This document shows positions 52,128 through 61,600 of a stretch of 64,000 nt of DNA, in pieces (the stretch's first letter is position 1; every line of letters starts with the position of its first letter). The stretch spans positions 52,675 to 116,674 of the forward strand of contig NZ_BNAY01000017.1 in the NCBI RefSeq assembly GCF_014654365.1, read 5' to 3'. The DNA is from Amycolatopsis oliviviridis. GTDB taxonomy: Bacteria; Actinomycetota; Actinomycetes; Mycobacteriales; Pseudonocardiaceae. A model generated the notes under the pieces. It was not told where the DNA came from. It worked only from the letters and a program-made list of their open reading frames with translations, and made no database searches. The position numbers were made by a program, and so were the translations under genes.

Positions 52128-53512
52128 GCGCCGCGACGACCATCCCGGCCGACCGGGTGCCGACCGCTCCAGGAGCCCTGCCGGTGGTGGGGCACGTTCC
52201 GGCGTTGCTGCGGTCCCCGCTGCCGCTGTTCGCCTCGCTGTCCGAGCACGGCGACGTGGTCCGTCTACGCTTGGGCTCACGGCCGATCTATTACCTCACC
52301 AACGCCGAACTCATCCACACCATGCTGGTGAAGCAGGCCGAGCAGCTGGACAAGGGCAAGATCTTCGAGCGCTCCCAGGCCTTTCTCGGAAACGGGCTGG
52401 CCACCACGGACAACGAGTTCCACATCGGACAGCGGCGGCTGATCCAGCCGGCGTTCGTCCCCGGCAGGCTGCCCGGTTACGTGACGCTCATCCGGGAACA
52501 GGCCGAGGCGGCCATCTCCGGCTGGCGACCGGGGAAACCACTGCAGTTCGCCCGTGTCATGAACGAACTGGCCCTCAACGTGATCTCGGTGCTGGTGTTC
52601 TCCCGGCACCTCAGCCAAGCCGACTTCGCCGCGGTGCGCGGCGCCACCCCGCACATCCTCAAGGGGATGATCCTGCGCACCGTGTACCCCAGTTCCCGGT
52701 TCGAGCGCCTGCCCATCCCGGCGAACCGCCGCTTCGACACCGCCGTGGAGACCCTGCACGAGCTGACCGGACGCGTCATCGAGGAGGGCAGGAGCGGCGG
52801 AGACCTCGGGGACAACGTGATGTCGCTTCTGCTGTCCGCCGAGGACCCCCGGACCGGGAAGCCGATGGACCCCCGCCAGATCCGGGACGAGGTCATGACC
52901 ATGCTCATCGGCGGCTCGGAGACCACCGCGCTGCAGATGGCCTGGCTCTTCCACGAACTCAGCCTCAATCCCGCCATCGCCGAACGGGTCTACGCGGAGA
53001 ACCGCGAGGTCCTCGGGGGCCGTCCCTGCGAATACGACGACGTCGGCCGCATGCCCTACCTGCGTCAGGTGGTGATGGAGACGGTCCGGCGGCACACGCT
53101 GACCTGGCTCGTCATGCGGCGCACCCGGACCGAGTTCACCCTCGGGGACATCCGCTTCCCGGAAGGCACCGAACTGGTCTTCAGCCCGACCACGATCCAC
53201 CGCGATCCGCGGCTGTACCCCGATCCGATGCGGTTCGACCCGGACCGATGGCTGCCCGAGGCGATACGGGAACGCCCGCGCAGTTCCTTCATCCCCTTCG
53301 GCGCGGGACGCCGCAAATGCATCGGTGACGCGCTGGCGCTGCTGGAGGTCACCGTGGTGGCGGCCACGATCATGACCCGCTGGCGACTGGCGGCGGCGAA
53401 CACCGGGGAGGTCGGCGAGAACGTGCTTTCCGCGGCGGTGGCCCCGACCAACCTGCTTCTTCGCCCGGAGCCGCTCGACTCCGCGGCCACCGCGGGCGGT
53501 GGGCGATCATGA
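52124..53512 (+). CDS. Cytochrome P450 (pentalenene-oxygenase-like)
   Basis: The protein is 462 aa from ATG 52124. It shows the P450 landmarks: HIGQRRLIQPAF in the C helix, the I-helix oxygen-activation motif LIGGSETTALQMAW, ExxR in METVRRHTL, and the heme loop FIPFGAGRRKCIGD with axial Cys399. The N-terminal APGALPVVGHVPALL and overall style resemble PtlI-type terpene oxidases. It is expected to oxidise the cyclised terpene and to need external ferredoxin and reductase, which are not encoded here. It overlaps both neighbours by 4 bases. Confidence 0.92.
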   Translation: MSAATTIPADRVPTAPGALPVVGHVPALLRSPLPLFASLSEHGDVVRLRLGSRPIYYLTNAELIHTMLVKQAEQLDKGKIFERSQAFLGNGLATTDNEFHIGQRRLIQPAFVPGRLPGYVTLIREQAEAAISGWRPGKPLQFARVMNELALNVISVLVFSRHLSQADFAAVRGATPHILKGMILRTVYPSSRFERLPIPANRRFDTAVETLHELTGRVIEEGRSGGDLGDNVMSLLLSAEDPRTGKPMDPRQIRDEVMTMLIGGSETTALQMAWLFHELSLNPAIAERVYAENREVLGGRPCEYDDVGRMPYLRQVVMETVRRHTLTWLVMRRTRTEFTLGDIRFPEGTELVFSPTTIHRDPRLYPDPMRFDPDRWLPEAIRERPRSSFIPFGAGRRKCIGDALALLEVTVVAATIMTRWRLAAANTGEVGENVLSAAVAPTNLLLRPEPLDSAATAGGGRS

Positions 53513-55050
53513 GCACGGAGACCCTGAGCAGTGAAATCGAGGCGGCACAGGCGAAGCTGGTGTCGGCGCTCGGGGACGACGGCCGCTGGCGGGGTGGCTG
53601 CCGGAGCAGGTTGTTCGAGTCCGGGCTCACCCTGCACCTGTTCCGGCGGCTGAACGTCCAGGGCGCGGCACCGCGCAAGCTCGCCGCGTACTGCCGCGAA
53701 GCGCTCGCCGCGCCCGCCCCGCGGTGGCAGGGCGCGCTGGAACGAGATCTCGCGAGTGTCATCGCGACGAGCGCGCTGGGGCTGCCCGTGACCAGCGAGC
53801 AGGCCGACCGCGTCAAGGCCGCGCTCGGCGGCCTGGAGCACCACTCCCGGAAGCGCAAGCACGACTTCTTCCTGGCTTTGCTCGCCGAGCTCGTACCCCA
53901 GGTCTCCTGGTCTCCGGCTCGCGCGTTCGATCCTGGACCGTATGCCCACCAGTGGATCACCCTGATCGCCACCTCGTTACGGCTGCTGGCCGCGGATGAC
54001 GCCGACAAGGCGGTGCCGGCGGCCGAACTGACGAAGGCCCAGGGGCCGGACGGTTCCTGGCAGTGCCACGTGCCCGCGACCGTCATCGCACTGCTCGCGC
54101 TGTCCACACAGGACCGGAACAACCCCGCCGTGCGCTCGGGACTGGCGTTCCTGGTCGCCCAGCAACGGGCGGACGGGGGCCTGCCGTTCATCGCCGACGA
54201 GGACACCTGGGTCACCGGTCTGACCACCCTCACCCTGCTCGACAGCGGCTTGCCGCCCACGCGGCTGGCCGGGGCGGCGCGCTACCTGGCCGAACAGCAG
54301 CTGCCCAGTGGAGGCTGGGGTTACAGCGAAACCGTGGACCAGTCGGACATCGACGACACCGCGGTGATCACCCTCGCGCTGAGCAGGGTCCCCGGCCACG
54401 AGCGCGCCGCCGAGCGGGGCGCGTGGCACCTGCTGACTTTGCAGAACGACGACGGCGGGTTTCCCACGTTCGTCCGGGGCGCACCGTCCGAAGTGGAGAT
54501 CACCGCCAAATGCCTGCGCACGCTGGGCGCGTTTCCGGGTACCGCCTCAGCTGTCGCCCGGGGCTGGCGATGGCTCGCCGGCAAGCAACGTCCCGACGGC
54601 GGCTTCTCCCACGAGTGGAGCCGCAGCCCCGCCTTCCCGGTTCTCCACGTGCTGCGGGCGGCCGCGGACCTGCCACCGGGGTACCCGGAGCAGGTCGTGT
54701 CCGAGATTCGCGGCGGCTGCCTCCGGTTCCTGCGGGACACGGCGGGTTCGGGCGGCGGATGGCGCTATCACCGTGACGAGTCCGAGGTGAGCCTGCTGGT
54801 CACCTCACACGCCGTCGCGGCACTCGGCAGCCTGCCCGACCCGCCCGTGGAGCTGATCGAGGAGGCGTTGCCCTGGCTGTCCGAACAGGGTCCCGCGGTC
54901 GCGGACCCCGACTCGCTGGGCCCCCGGCCGTTCGTCTACGACGTCCCGATTCTCGCCCGCGTCTATCGTCTGGCCGCCTTGACCTCCGCGCATCAGGTGC
55001 TGGCAGGCACGGACGCGCGGTACTCCGGATTCAGTTTGGAGAGGGCATGA
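53509..55050 (+). CDS. Class II terpene cyclase (DxDD type, diterpene-cyclase-like)
   Basis: The protein is 513 aa, the usual size of bacterial copalyl-diphosphate-synthase-like enzymes. The acid motif D280-I-D282-D283-T lies in SETVDQSDIDDTAVITLAL; QW-like beta-gamma repeats are visible (LPSGGWGYSE, NDDGGFPTF, RPDGGFSHEW). Class II cyclases protonate a terminal double bond or epoxide and cyclise while leaving the diphosphate in place; the class I synthase downstream would then ionise it. With no trans-GGPP synthase nearby, the substrate could be cellular GGPP or a Z-configured product of the fused cis-prenyltransferase. Confidence 0.92.
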   Translation: MSTETLSSEIEAAQAKLVSALGDDGRWRGGCRSRLFESGLTLHLFRRLNVQGAAPRKLAAYCREALAAPAPRWQGALERDLASVIATSALGLPVTSEQADRVKAALGGLEHHSRKRKHDFFLALLAELVPQVSWSPARAFDPGPYAHQWITLIATSLRLLAADDADKAVPAAELTKAQGPDGSWQCHVPATVIALLALSTQDRNNPAVRSGLAFLVAQQRADGGLPFIADEDTWVTGLTTLTLLDSGLPPTRLAGAARYLAEQQLPSGGWGYSETVDQSDIDDTAVITLALSRVPGHERAAERGAWHLLTLQNDDGGFPTFVRGAPSEVEITAKCLRTLGAFPGTASAVARGWRWLAGKQRPDGGFSHEWSRSPAFPVLHVLRAAADLPPGYPEQVVSEIRGGCLRFLRDTAGSGGGWRYHRDESEVSLLVTSHAVAALGSLPDPPVELIEEALPWLSEQGPAVADPDSLGPRPFVYDVPILARVYRLAALTSAHQVLAGTDARYSGFSLERA

Positions 55051-56378
55051 CCGTCACCCACGCACCCGGCGCCGTTCCGCTGATCGGCCATCTGCCCCAG
55101 CTGTTGCGCGCGCCCGAGCAGTTCATCGCCTCGCTGCCCGAGCACGGCGACGTCGTCCAGATCATGCTGGGCACCCAGCCGACCTACGTGGTCTGCCGCC
55201 CCGATCTGGCGGAGCAGGTGCTGGTCAACCGGAACCGGGTCTTCGACAAGGGCGGCCCGTTCTTCGACAGTGTCGGGGAGTTCCTCGGCGACGGACTCGC
55301 CAGCTGCCCCGACGCCGGCCACACCCGGATGCGGCGCCTCGTCCAGCCCGCCTTCCGCCGCACCCGCATCCCTTCCTACAGCGACACCATCGCCGACCAG
55401 CTCACCGAGGTCACCGAGGGCTGGCGGGACGGTCAGGTCGTCAACACCGTGCACGACATGCAGCAGCTGTCGATGCGGTTCGTGGTGAACACGATGTTCG
55501 CGGGCTGGGCCGCGGAGGGAGCCGAAGCCGAGCAGCGGACGCGGGCCGCCGTCGAGACCTTGGTACGCGGGGCTTTCGTGCGGATGGTGCTGCCCTGGTT
55601 CGGCAGGCTGCCATTGCCGAACAACTGGCACTACTCCGGTGCCAAACGCCGCCTGTACGAGCGTATCGACGCCACCGTCGCCGAGTACCGCCGCGACGGC
55701 GCCGACCGCGGCGACCTGCTGTCGATGCTGATCGGCCGCGACGAGAACGGGGACGGCCTGTCCGACGAGGAGATCAGGGATCAGGCGGTCACCTTCTTCA
55801 TCGCGGGAATCGGCACCACGGCGGCCACCCTGTCCTGGACGCTGTACTTCCTGTCCCGGGATTCCACATTGGACGCTCAGATCGCCGAAGAGGTCCGTCA
55901 GGCCCGGCCGACCGGCCCGATCGGCTACGACGACACCGGATCTTTTCCGTTGCTGCGGCGCACGGTCAGCGAAAGCATGCGGATCAAACCGGTCGCGTGG
56001 ATGTACACCAGGAAGGCGATCGCGGACACCGAACTGGCGGGCCACCGGATTCCCTCCGGCATGGGCATCCTGGTCAGCCCGTACCTGCTCCAGCACCGGG
56101 CGGACGCCTTCGCCGATCCCGAACGGTTCGACGTCTGCCGGTGGAGCGAGCAGGAGGACGTCCGCTTCCGCGGCGCCCCCATGTTCCCTTTCGGCAAAGG
56201 CGCGCGCCGGTGCATCGGCGACGAATTCGCGATCAACAACATCATCGTCACCCTGGCGACCCTGCTCCGGCGGTGGCGGCTCGAGCCGATGATCAAGGGC
56301 CCGGTCACTTCGAGCGCCCGGAGCATGCTCGAACCGAAGGCCCTGCGGTTGCGCCTGCGCGCCAGGCGGTGGGCGTGA
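55047..56378 (+). CDS. Cytochrome P450 (second)
   Basis: The protein is 443 aa from ATG 55047, overlapping the cyclase stop by 4 bases. Landmarks are HTRMRRLVQPAF, I-helix FFIAGIGTTAATLSW (the usual acid before TT is Gly-Thr-Thr), ExxR in SESMRIKPV, and heme loop MFPFGKGARRCIGDEF with Cys389. It lies between the class II cyclase and class I synthase genes, so it may act on the intermediate or product. It is related in style to the first P450. Confidence 0.92.
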   Translation: MTVTHAPGAVPLIGHLPQLLRAPEQFIASLPEHGDVVQIMLGTQPTYVVCRPDLAEQVLVNRNRVFDKGGPFFDSVGEFLGDGLASCPDAGHTRMRRLVQPAFRRTRIPSYSDTIADQLTEVTEGWRDGQVVNTVHDMQQLSMRFVVNTMFAGWAAEGAEAEQRTRAAVETLVRGAFVRMVLPWFGRLPLPNNWHYSGAKRRLYERIDATVAEYRRDGADRGDLLSMLIGRDENGDGLSDEEIRDQAVTFFIAGIGTTAATLSWTLYFLSRDSTLDAQIAEEVRQARPTGPIGYDDTGSFPLLRRTVSESMRIKPVAWMYTRKAIADTELAGHRIPSGMGILVSPYLLQHRADAFADPERFDVCRWSEQEDVRFRGAPMFPFGKGARRCIGDEFAINNIIVTLATLLRRWRLEPMIKGPVTSSARSMLEPKALRLRLRARRWA

Positions 56379-57349
56379 CCACGGCCGCCCGGTCGCCCAA
56401 GGTGCTGGTGCGCAGCGTGCTCCCGGCCCGGTCCCATCCGGAGACGGAGCGGCTCGTCACGGAGTCCGACGCCTGGATACGCCGGACGACGCGCCCGTGC
56501 TTCCGTGACGACGCCGGGATGGAGAAGTTCCTCGCCGGCCGGATCGCCGAGCTGTGCTGCGCGATGCTGCCCGGCCTGCCCTATCCGGCCATGCGCCCGA
56601 TGTGCGATCTGTTCCAGTACATCGTCGTCATCGACGACGCGTTCGGCGACGCCGGCTGGGTCGGCGGGAGCGTGCACGCCTCCCGGCAGGTCGTGGCCCA
56701 GATCATGGCCGCGGTCACCGGCTGGGACAGCGTGCCGGACACCGCGGCTCCGGCACGCGACGCCGTCGAGCGGCTGCGGCCGCACCTGGCCGAGGCCCGC
56801 TGGCGCCGGTTCGTGGTGGACTTCGAGGACATGCTCGACGGCTATCTCCTCGAAGTCGCCACCCGGAACGCGGACGGGCTCACCGACCTGGACTCCTACG
56901 CGGAGCGCCGTCGCGTCACCGTCGCGATGAAGTGGTTCCTCACCGTCGCGGAGCTGGGGCACGATCGGCCGCTGTCCGACGAGACCGCGGCCGATCCGGA
57001 GCTTCGGGCGCTGCGCGAGGTCGTCCTGGACCACCTGTGGCTCACCAACGACCTGTACTCCTGCGCCAAGGAACGAAGGGACGGCGAGTACATCAGCCTC
57101 ATCCCGCTCCTGCAACGACTCGAAGACCGGTCCCATCAGGACTGTGTCGACTGGATCGCGGGACGGGTCGCCGAGCAGGAAACCCTCTTTCTCGACCGGA
57201 CCGCCGCACTGAGTCACGGCAGGCTCGCCACCGATCCGGGCCTGCCCGGCTACCTGGACAACCTGACCCACACGATGTCCGGTCCGCTCAACTGGAGTCC
57301 CGGCACCCGCCGGTACCAGGTGCCGGGAGATCCCCATGCGACACGGTGA
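56375..57349 (+). CDS. Class I terpene synthase
   Basis: The protein is 324 aa from GTG 56375, overlapping the P450 stop by GTGA. The metal-binding Asp motif is IDDAFGD (D87, D88, D92) and the NSE triad is NDLYSCAKE (N225, S229, E233); the C-terminal GTRRY pair is present. These are hallmarks of bacterial class I enzymes that ionise a prenyl diphosphate with Mg2+. Paired with the class II cyclase it probably completes a polycyclic, labdane-related skeleton; acting directly on a linear diphosphate is also possible. Confidence 0.92.
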   Translation: MTTAARSPKVLVRSVLPARSHPETERLVTESDAWIRRTTRPCFRDDAGMEKFLAGRIAELCCAMLPGLPYPAMRPMCDLFQYIVVIDDAFGDAGWVGGSVHASRQVVAQIMAAVTGWDSVPDTAAPARDAVERLRPHLAEARWRRFVVDFEDMLDGYLLEVATRNADGLTDLDSYAERRRVTVAMKWFLTVAELGHDRPLSDETAADPELRALREVVLDHLWLTNDLYSCAKERRDGEYISLIPLLQRLEDRSHQDCVDWIAGRVAEQETLFLDRTAALSHGRLATDPGLPGYLDNLTHTMSGPLNWSPGTRRYQVPGDPHATR

Positions 57350-58472
57350 CGCCGATCCGCCGTTCCCCGCCGTCGCCGTCGCGGGACCGGTGACCAGGGT
57401 GCGCCTCGCGAACGGCGAGCAGGTCTGGCTCGTCACACGCTACGACGACGTGCGCACGGTGCTCGGCGATCCCGTGTTCAGCGCGGCCGGTGACCCGATG
57501 CACCGGGCGACCCCCGGAGCCGACGCCCCCTTCATCGGCCGGTTGCCGCACACCGACCCGCCCGATCATTCCCGCTACCGGCGGCCGCTCGGCCGCGCGT
57601 TCACCCCCCGGCGGGTGGCGGCCTGGCAGCCCGCGATCGCGCGGGCGGTGGACGACCGGCTGGACGCCATGGCCGATCTGGGACCGCCGGTCGACCTGAT
57701 CGAGTCCCTTGCGGTGCCGGTCCCGCTGTCGATCATCGGCACGATGATGGACCTGCCCGGACAGGACTGGCCCGCGTTGCGGAAAGCCGCCACCGACCTG
57801 CTGTCGGACTCGCCTGACCGCGCGCACGCCGCGGCCACCAACGACTGGCTGCTCGGCTACCTGCGCACGCTGGTCACGGAACGCCGGATCAAACGCGGCT
57901 CCGACCTGCTCAGCGAGCTGATCGAACACAGCGACCTCGGCGACACGGAGATCGCCGACCTCGGCGCGACCCTCGTACTGGGCGGCTTCGACTCGCTGGC
58001 GGCCAGCATCGGGACCGCGGTCGCCCTGCTCCTGTGCCACCCGGATAGGCCGAGGACCCTGGCCGCCGAGGACGAACGTCTCGATCCCCTCGTGGAGGAG
58101 GCGCTCAGGTTCACGACCATCGTCCAGCGCGGGGTGGACCGCACCGCGGTCGCCGACTGCCGGCTCGGTGACGCGGACATCCGGGCGGGCGATCGTGTGG
58201 TGGCCGATCTGCCCGCGGCCAACCGCGACCGGGAACGCTGGGCCGGAGCCGACACCTACGACCCCACCAGGCCGGCGCTGACGAACCTGGCCTTCGGTCA
58301 CGGTCCGCATCTGTGTGTCGGCATGCACCTGGCCAGGCTGGAACTCCGCGTCGTGCTGGAGCGGCTCCTGACGCGGTTCCCGGCCTTGAAACTGGCCGTG
58401 CCGGCCGATCGGCTCGTGCTGTGCCGGGATCGCACCTTCGCCGGACTCAAGGAGCTTCCCGTGGCCTGGTGA
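57336..58472 (+). CDS. Cytochrome P450 (third, CYP105-like, short)
   Basis: The protein is 378 aa from ATG 57336, overlapping the synthase by 14 bases. Landmarks are HTDPPDHSRYRRPLGRAFTP, I-helix LVLGGFDSLAASIG (GFDS in place of AGxDT), ExxR in EEALRF, and heme loop FGHGPHLCVGMHLARLEL with Cys327. It is a soluble actinomycete-type P450, slightly short at the N-terminus. It is the last gene of the cluster. Confidence 0.92.
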   Translation: MRHGDADPPFPAVAVAGPVTRVRLANGEQVWLVTRYDDVRTVLGDPVFSAAGDPMHRATPGADAPFIGRLPHTDPPDHSRYRRPLGRAFTPRRVAAWQPAIARAVDDRLDAMADLGPPVDLIESLAVPVPLSIIGTMMDLPGQDWPALRKAATDLLSDSPDRAHAAATNDWLLGYLRTLVTERRIKRGSDLLSELIEHSDLGDTEIADLGATLVLGGFDSLAASIGTAVALLLCHPDRPRTLAAEDERLDPLVEEALRFTTIVQRGVDRTAVADCRLGDADIRAGDRVVADLPAANRDRERWAGADTYDPTRPALTNLAFGHGPHLCVGMHLARLELRVVLERLLTRFPALKLAVPADRLVLCRDRTFAGLKELPVAW

Positions 58473-58496
58473 CCGTCGCCCTATCAGACAAATTTC

Positions 58497-58513
58497 ATGA
58501 GATAAATCCCTAC
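58497..58513 (+). promoter_or_regulatory. Shared upstream motif copy 3 (gene 4)
   Basis: ATGAGATAAATCCCTAC lies 112 bp before the TTG start at 58626. It is looser than the two other copies but keeps TGAG, the A/T centre and the CCCT block at the same distance from the start. The 153-bp gap after the P450 stop must hold the promoter of giant gene 4. Confidence 0.4.
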
Positions 58514-58625
58514 GCTTAGGCCTTTTGGGTGCTACTCACCAGTTCACTGGTCTAGAACAGAATCAGGACGGTTCGGCCGTGGTTCGACCGCAGCGCTGGT
58601 CGGACGTTCGGAGGAGGTGTCGCAC

Positions 58626-61600
58626 TTGAGCAACGGGGGTGTGCACATTCCTCCGGATGTGCGGAAGTTCCTGGAGTTCACCCTGGGGTTGTCGTGGCCC
58701 GAAAGCGACGATCAGGGCCTGGTCGCGTTGTGGAAAGCGTGGGAGGCGTTCGAAGACGCCGCCGGTGTGTTCGAGGCCGCTGCCCGGGCCGCCGGGGTGG
58801 CGGTCCCGCAGGTCTTGGAGGGTGAGACCGGGGAGTTCTTCGCCCACTTCCTGAGTGCGACGATCCCCGACGGGGTCGCGGGGCTGGGTGAGGCCGCGGG
58901 TGAGCTGGCGAAGATGGCGCAGAACGCCGCCGCAGACGTCTACAAAACCAAAGTCATGTTCGTCGTCTTCGCCGCCTTCACCCTGGCGTCGATCATCCAC
59001 TTGATGGCCACCCTCATCGGGGCCCTGTTCACCGGGGTCGTGATCGCCGCTGCGAGGGTGGCGCTGACCGCGATCTGGCGGGCCTTGATCACCCGCATGG
59101 GTCAACTGTCCCTCAGTGGTGGTCTGTCGCAAGCCACCAAAACCGCGTTGCTGAAGTTCGCGAAAGACCTCGCCATCAAAACCGGCGGCTTCGCCGCCTT
59201 CGGCGCCGCACTCATGGGCGGCACCGACTTCGGCGTCCAAGCCCGCCAAATCGCCGACGGCGACCGCCAAGGCTGGGACACCAAATCCCTAACCTCGTCT
59301 TTCGTCGGTGGCGCGTTAGGCGGCGCGTTCGCCGGCGTGTTCCACTCCGCCGCCGGCGCGATCCGCAAAACCGCCTTCAGCCTCCGCGACCGCCTCGCCA
59401 TCGACCCCGGCCACCTTCAAGAACTCGTCCCCGACGCGGCAGCCAAGAGCGTCACCGCGCAGGCCGTCTCCGCCGCCATCGACGGCCGCGTGGCCGCCCT
59501 CGGCGACGCGGCCTACGCCACTGGACAGTTCGTGACGACGGTCGCCACCGCGCCCCTGGTCAACCTCGCCCTCGGCGCCCCCACCGGCAACCCCGCGCTC
59601 GGCGCGCTGGGGTCGCTGTCCAAATACGGCGGCGGCCGTGGCGGCACCGCCACCGGTGTCGCCCTCGACACCATCCACCCGCCGGAGATCCCCGACCTCA
59701 CGGTCCCCGCGGTCACGGAGAAACCCCACCCCGACGAGAAACCCGTTGGCACCGAAAAGCCCACCAAGGACAGCGACAAGGTCATCTTCGAGACCCCCGA
59801 GGTGTTCCAAGCGCCGCCGCCCTACACCGCCCTCCCCACCGAAACAGGCCACCGCCCAGAGAAAACCCCCGCCTATACCACCAATCCTCAAGCTCTCGGC
59901 ACGCTCTACACCGCGCCCTCGGCCGCGGCACCGACCAGCGCCATCTCGACCTCTCCGAGCGGTCTCGCCCAGGCCACCGCTTCTTCACAGGCTGCCGCGA
60001 AAGGCTTCATACAAGCCGAGAGCACCCAGGCGATACCAGCGGCGAGCACCGACACCGGATACTCACCCGCTGACGTCGAGGCGTCGTCTCCGGGGGCAGG
60101 CACACTGTCCTCGCCGGTCAGTGCGGTGGAAGTCCAGTCTGGTTCCTCCGCCACCACGAGTGTCGCGACCGGTGGACTTCCCGGCCAGCAGCTGTCCACG
60201 ACGGACCTGCGCCCGGGAGAAACACGACCGGACGGGTCGAACCCAGCCAGGGCCGCGGTACAGGAAGCGCCACCATCACGTGTTCAGGCCGAGCGCGCCG
60301 CTCTTCCACAGGGCGCCCCTTCGGCGGCCGCTTCGCGGCCCGACACCTCCAGTGGGCACCTTGCCCCCAGCTCCGGACGCCCGACCGAGGCGACGCTCTC
60401 CACCGGTGCGCGCTCCTTTCTCATGGAGGCGGTACCGGCCGTCCGCGACGTCGTCCAGGCCACGCCTGTCGCGGACCCCGCGCCGCACCGGTCCGCCTCC
60501 GCACCGGCCGCGATCGCGGAGTCGCTGCCGCGCGAAGTGACCGTTCCTTCCCCGGTCGAACCTGTGCGTTTCATTCCGCTCCCGGGCAACGGTGGCGCCG
60601 CGTTCGTCCCCGCCGGCTACGCCGACAATGTCGCCAGCGCCTTCCCCGAACCTCGGCCAGGCACCTTCCGGGTGATCACTCAGCACCGAGACGGCACCTT
60701 CGCCCTGCCCGGCGACAACGGATCCGACGTCATCCACCAACCCAGGCAGTTCTCCGAAGTACTCGGAAAACTTCCCGCGACCTTCGCCGCGTGGAGCACC
60801 TACTCCGAGCTCGAACTCATCGCCTGCGATCTCACCCCGGCCATCCGGGACCATCTCGCGCCCATGGTCCGCACCACCCTCGGTGTCGACCTCACCACCC
60901 CCTACCTCCACACCCCCGTTCACATCACCCCCGACGGCGAGGTCAGCACCGCCGATCCCGGCGTCGAAGGCACTCTCCACCTCGCACCCAAACACCGCCG
61001 AGACGGATCCACCGTCGAAGTCGATCCCGACAATGCCGCGACAGCCCCGGCCCTGAGCGCCACCGTCGCCGACATCATCCACCAACACGGTGACCTGGAA
61101 GTCAGGCATCTCATCGCCTACGTTCCCGAAGAGATCATCGCGAAAAATGTTTCACCCAAAGAGCTCCGTCAAGCCTTCAAGCAAGAGCGAGAAGCGCTCA
61201 AGACGTCCGGTGACCTCTGGAGGCCGATCTACCGAGGGAACCGCGTCAACGAGACCCTCGACACCGAGAACTTCAATGACTTCACCGCTTGGGTTTACCG
61301 GAAGGTGGTCGCCGACCCTCAGCACACTCTCCTACAGGTCAGCCGCAGTGCCCAAGAGGCCGGATTCGCGGTGCCCCAGAATCGCCTCCTGACTGATATC
61401 AAAGCCGCGATCAAACAAGCGGAAAAAGACGGGCGCCGCCACCCGGAACTTTCGCTGCCGAACGACCAGGACGGGATCGTCGCGTTGGTCGACCGACTTC
61501 TCGCCAACAGCGACGACCGTAGCCCCGATGGGATCGCAACAGAGCTGAAGAAGCTGAATGTACGCGGGTCGAACCTGACACTGAGAGCCCTGGCGACTTC

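Larger units (their letters stand above)
42554..58472 (+). other. Terpenoid biosynthetic gene cluster
   Basis: Thirteen co-directional genes: MEP precursor genes (ispH, dxs, ispG), a cis-prenyltransferase-FAD oxidoreductase fusion, an MpaB-like protein, a small secreted protein, idi, a SnoaL-like protein, three P450s, a class II cyclase and a class I synthase. Many overlap by 4 or 14 bases. The pair of class II and class I cyclases is typical of labdane-related diterpenoids, but no trans-prenyl diphosphate synthase is present. Confidence 0.88.
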
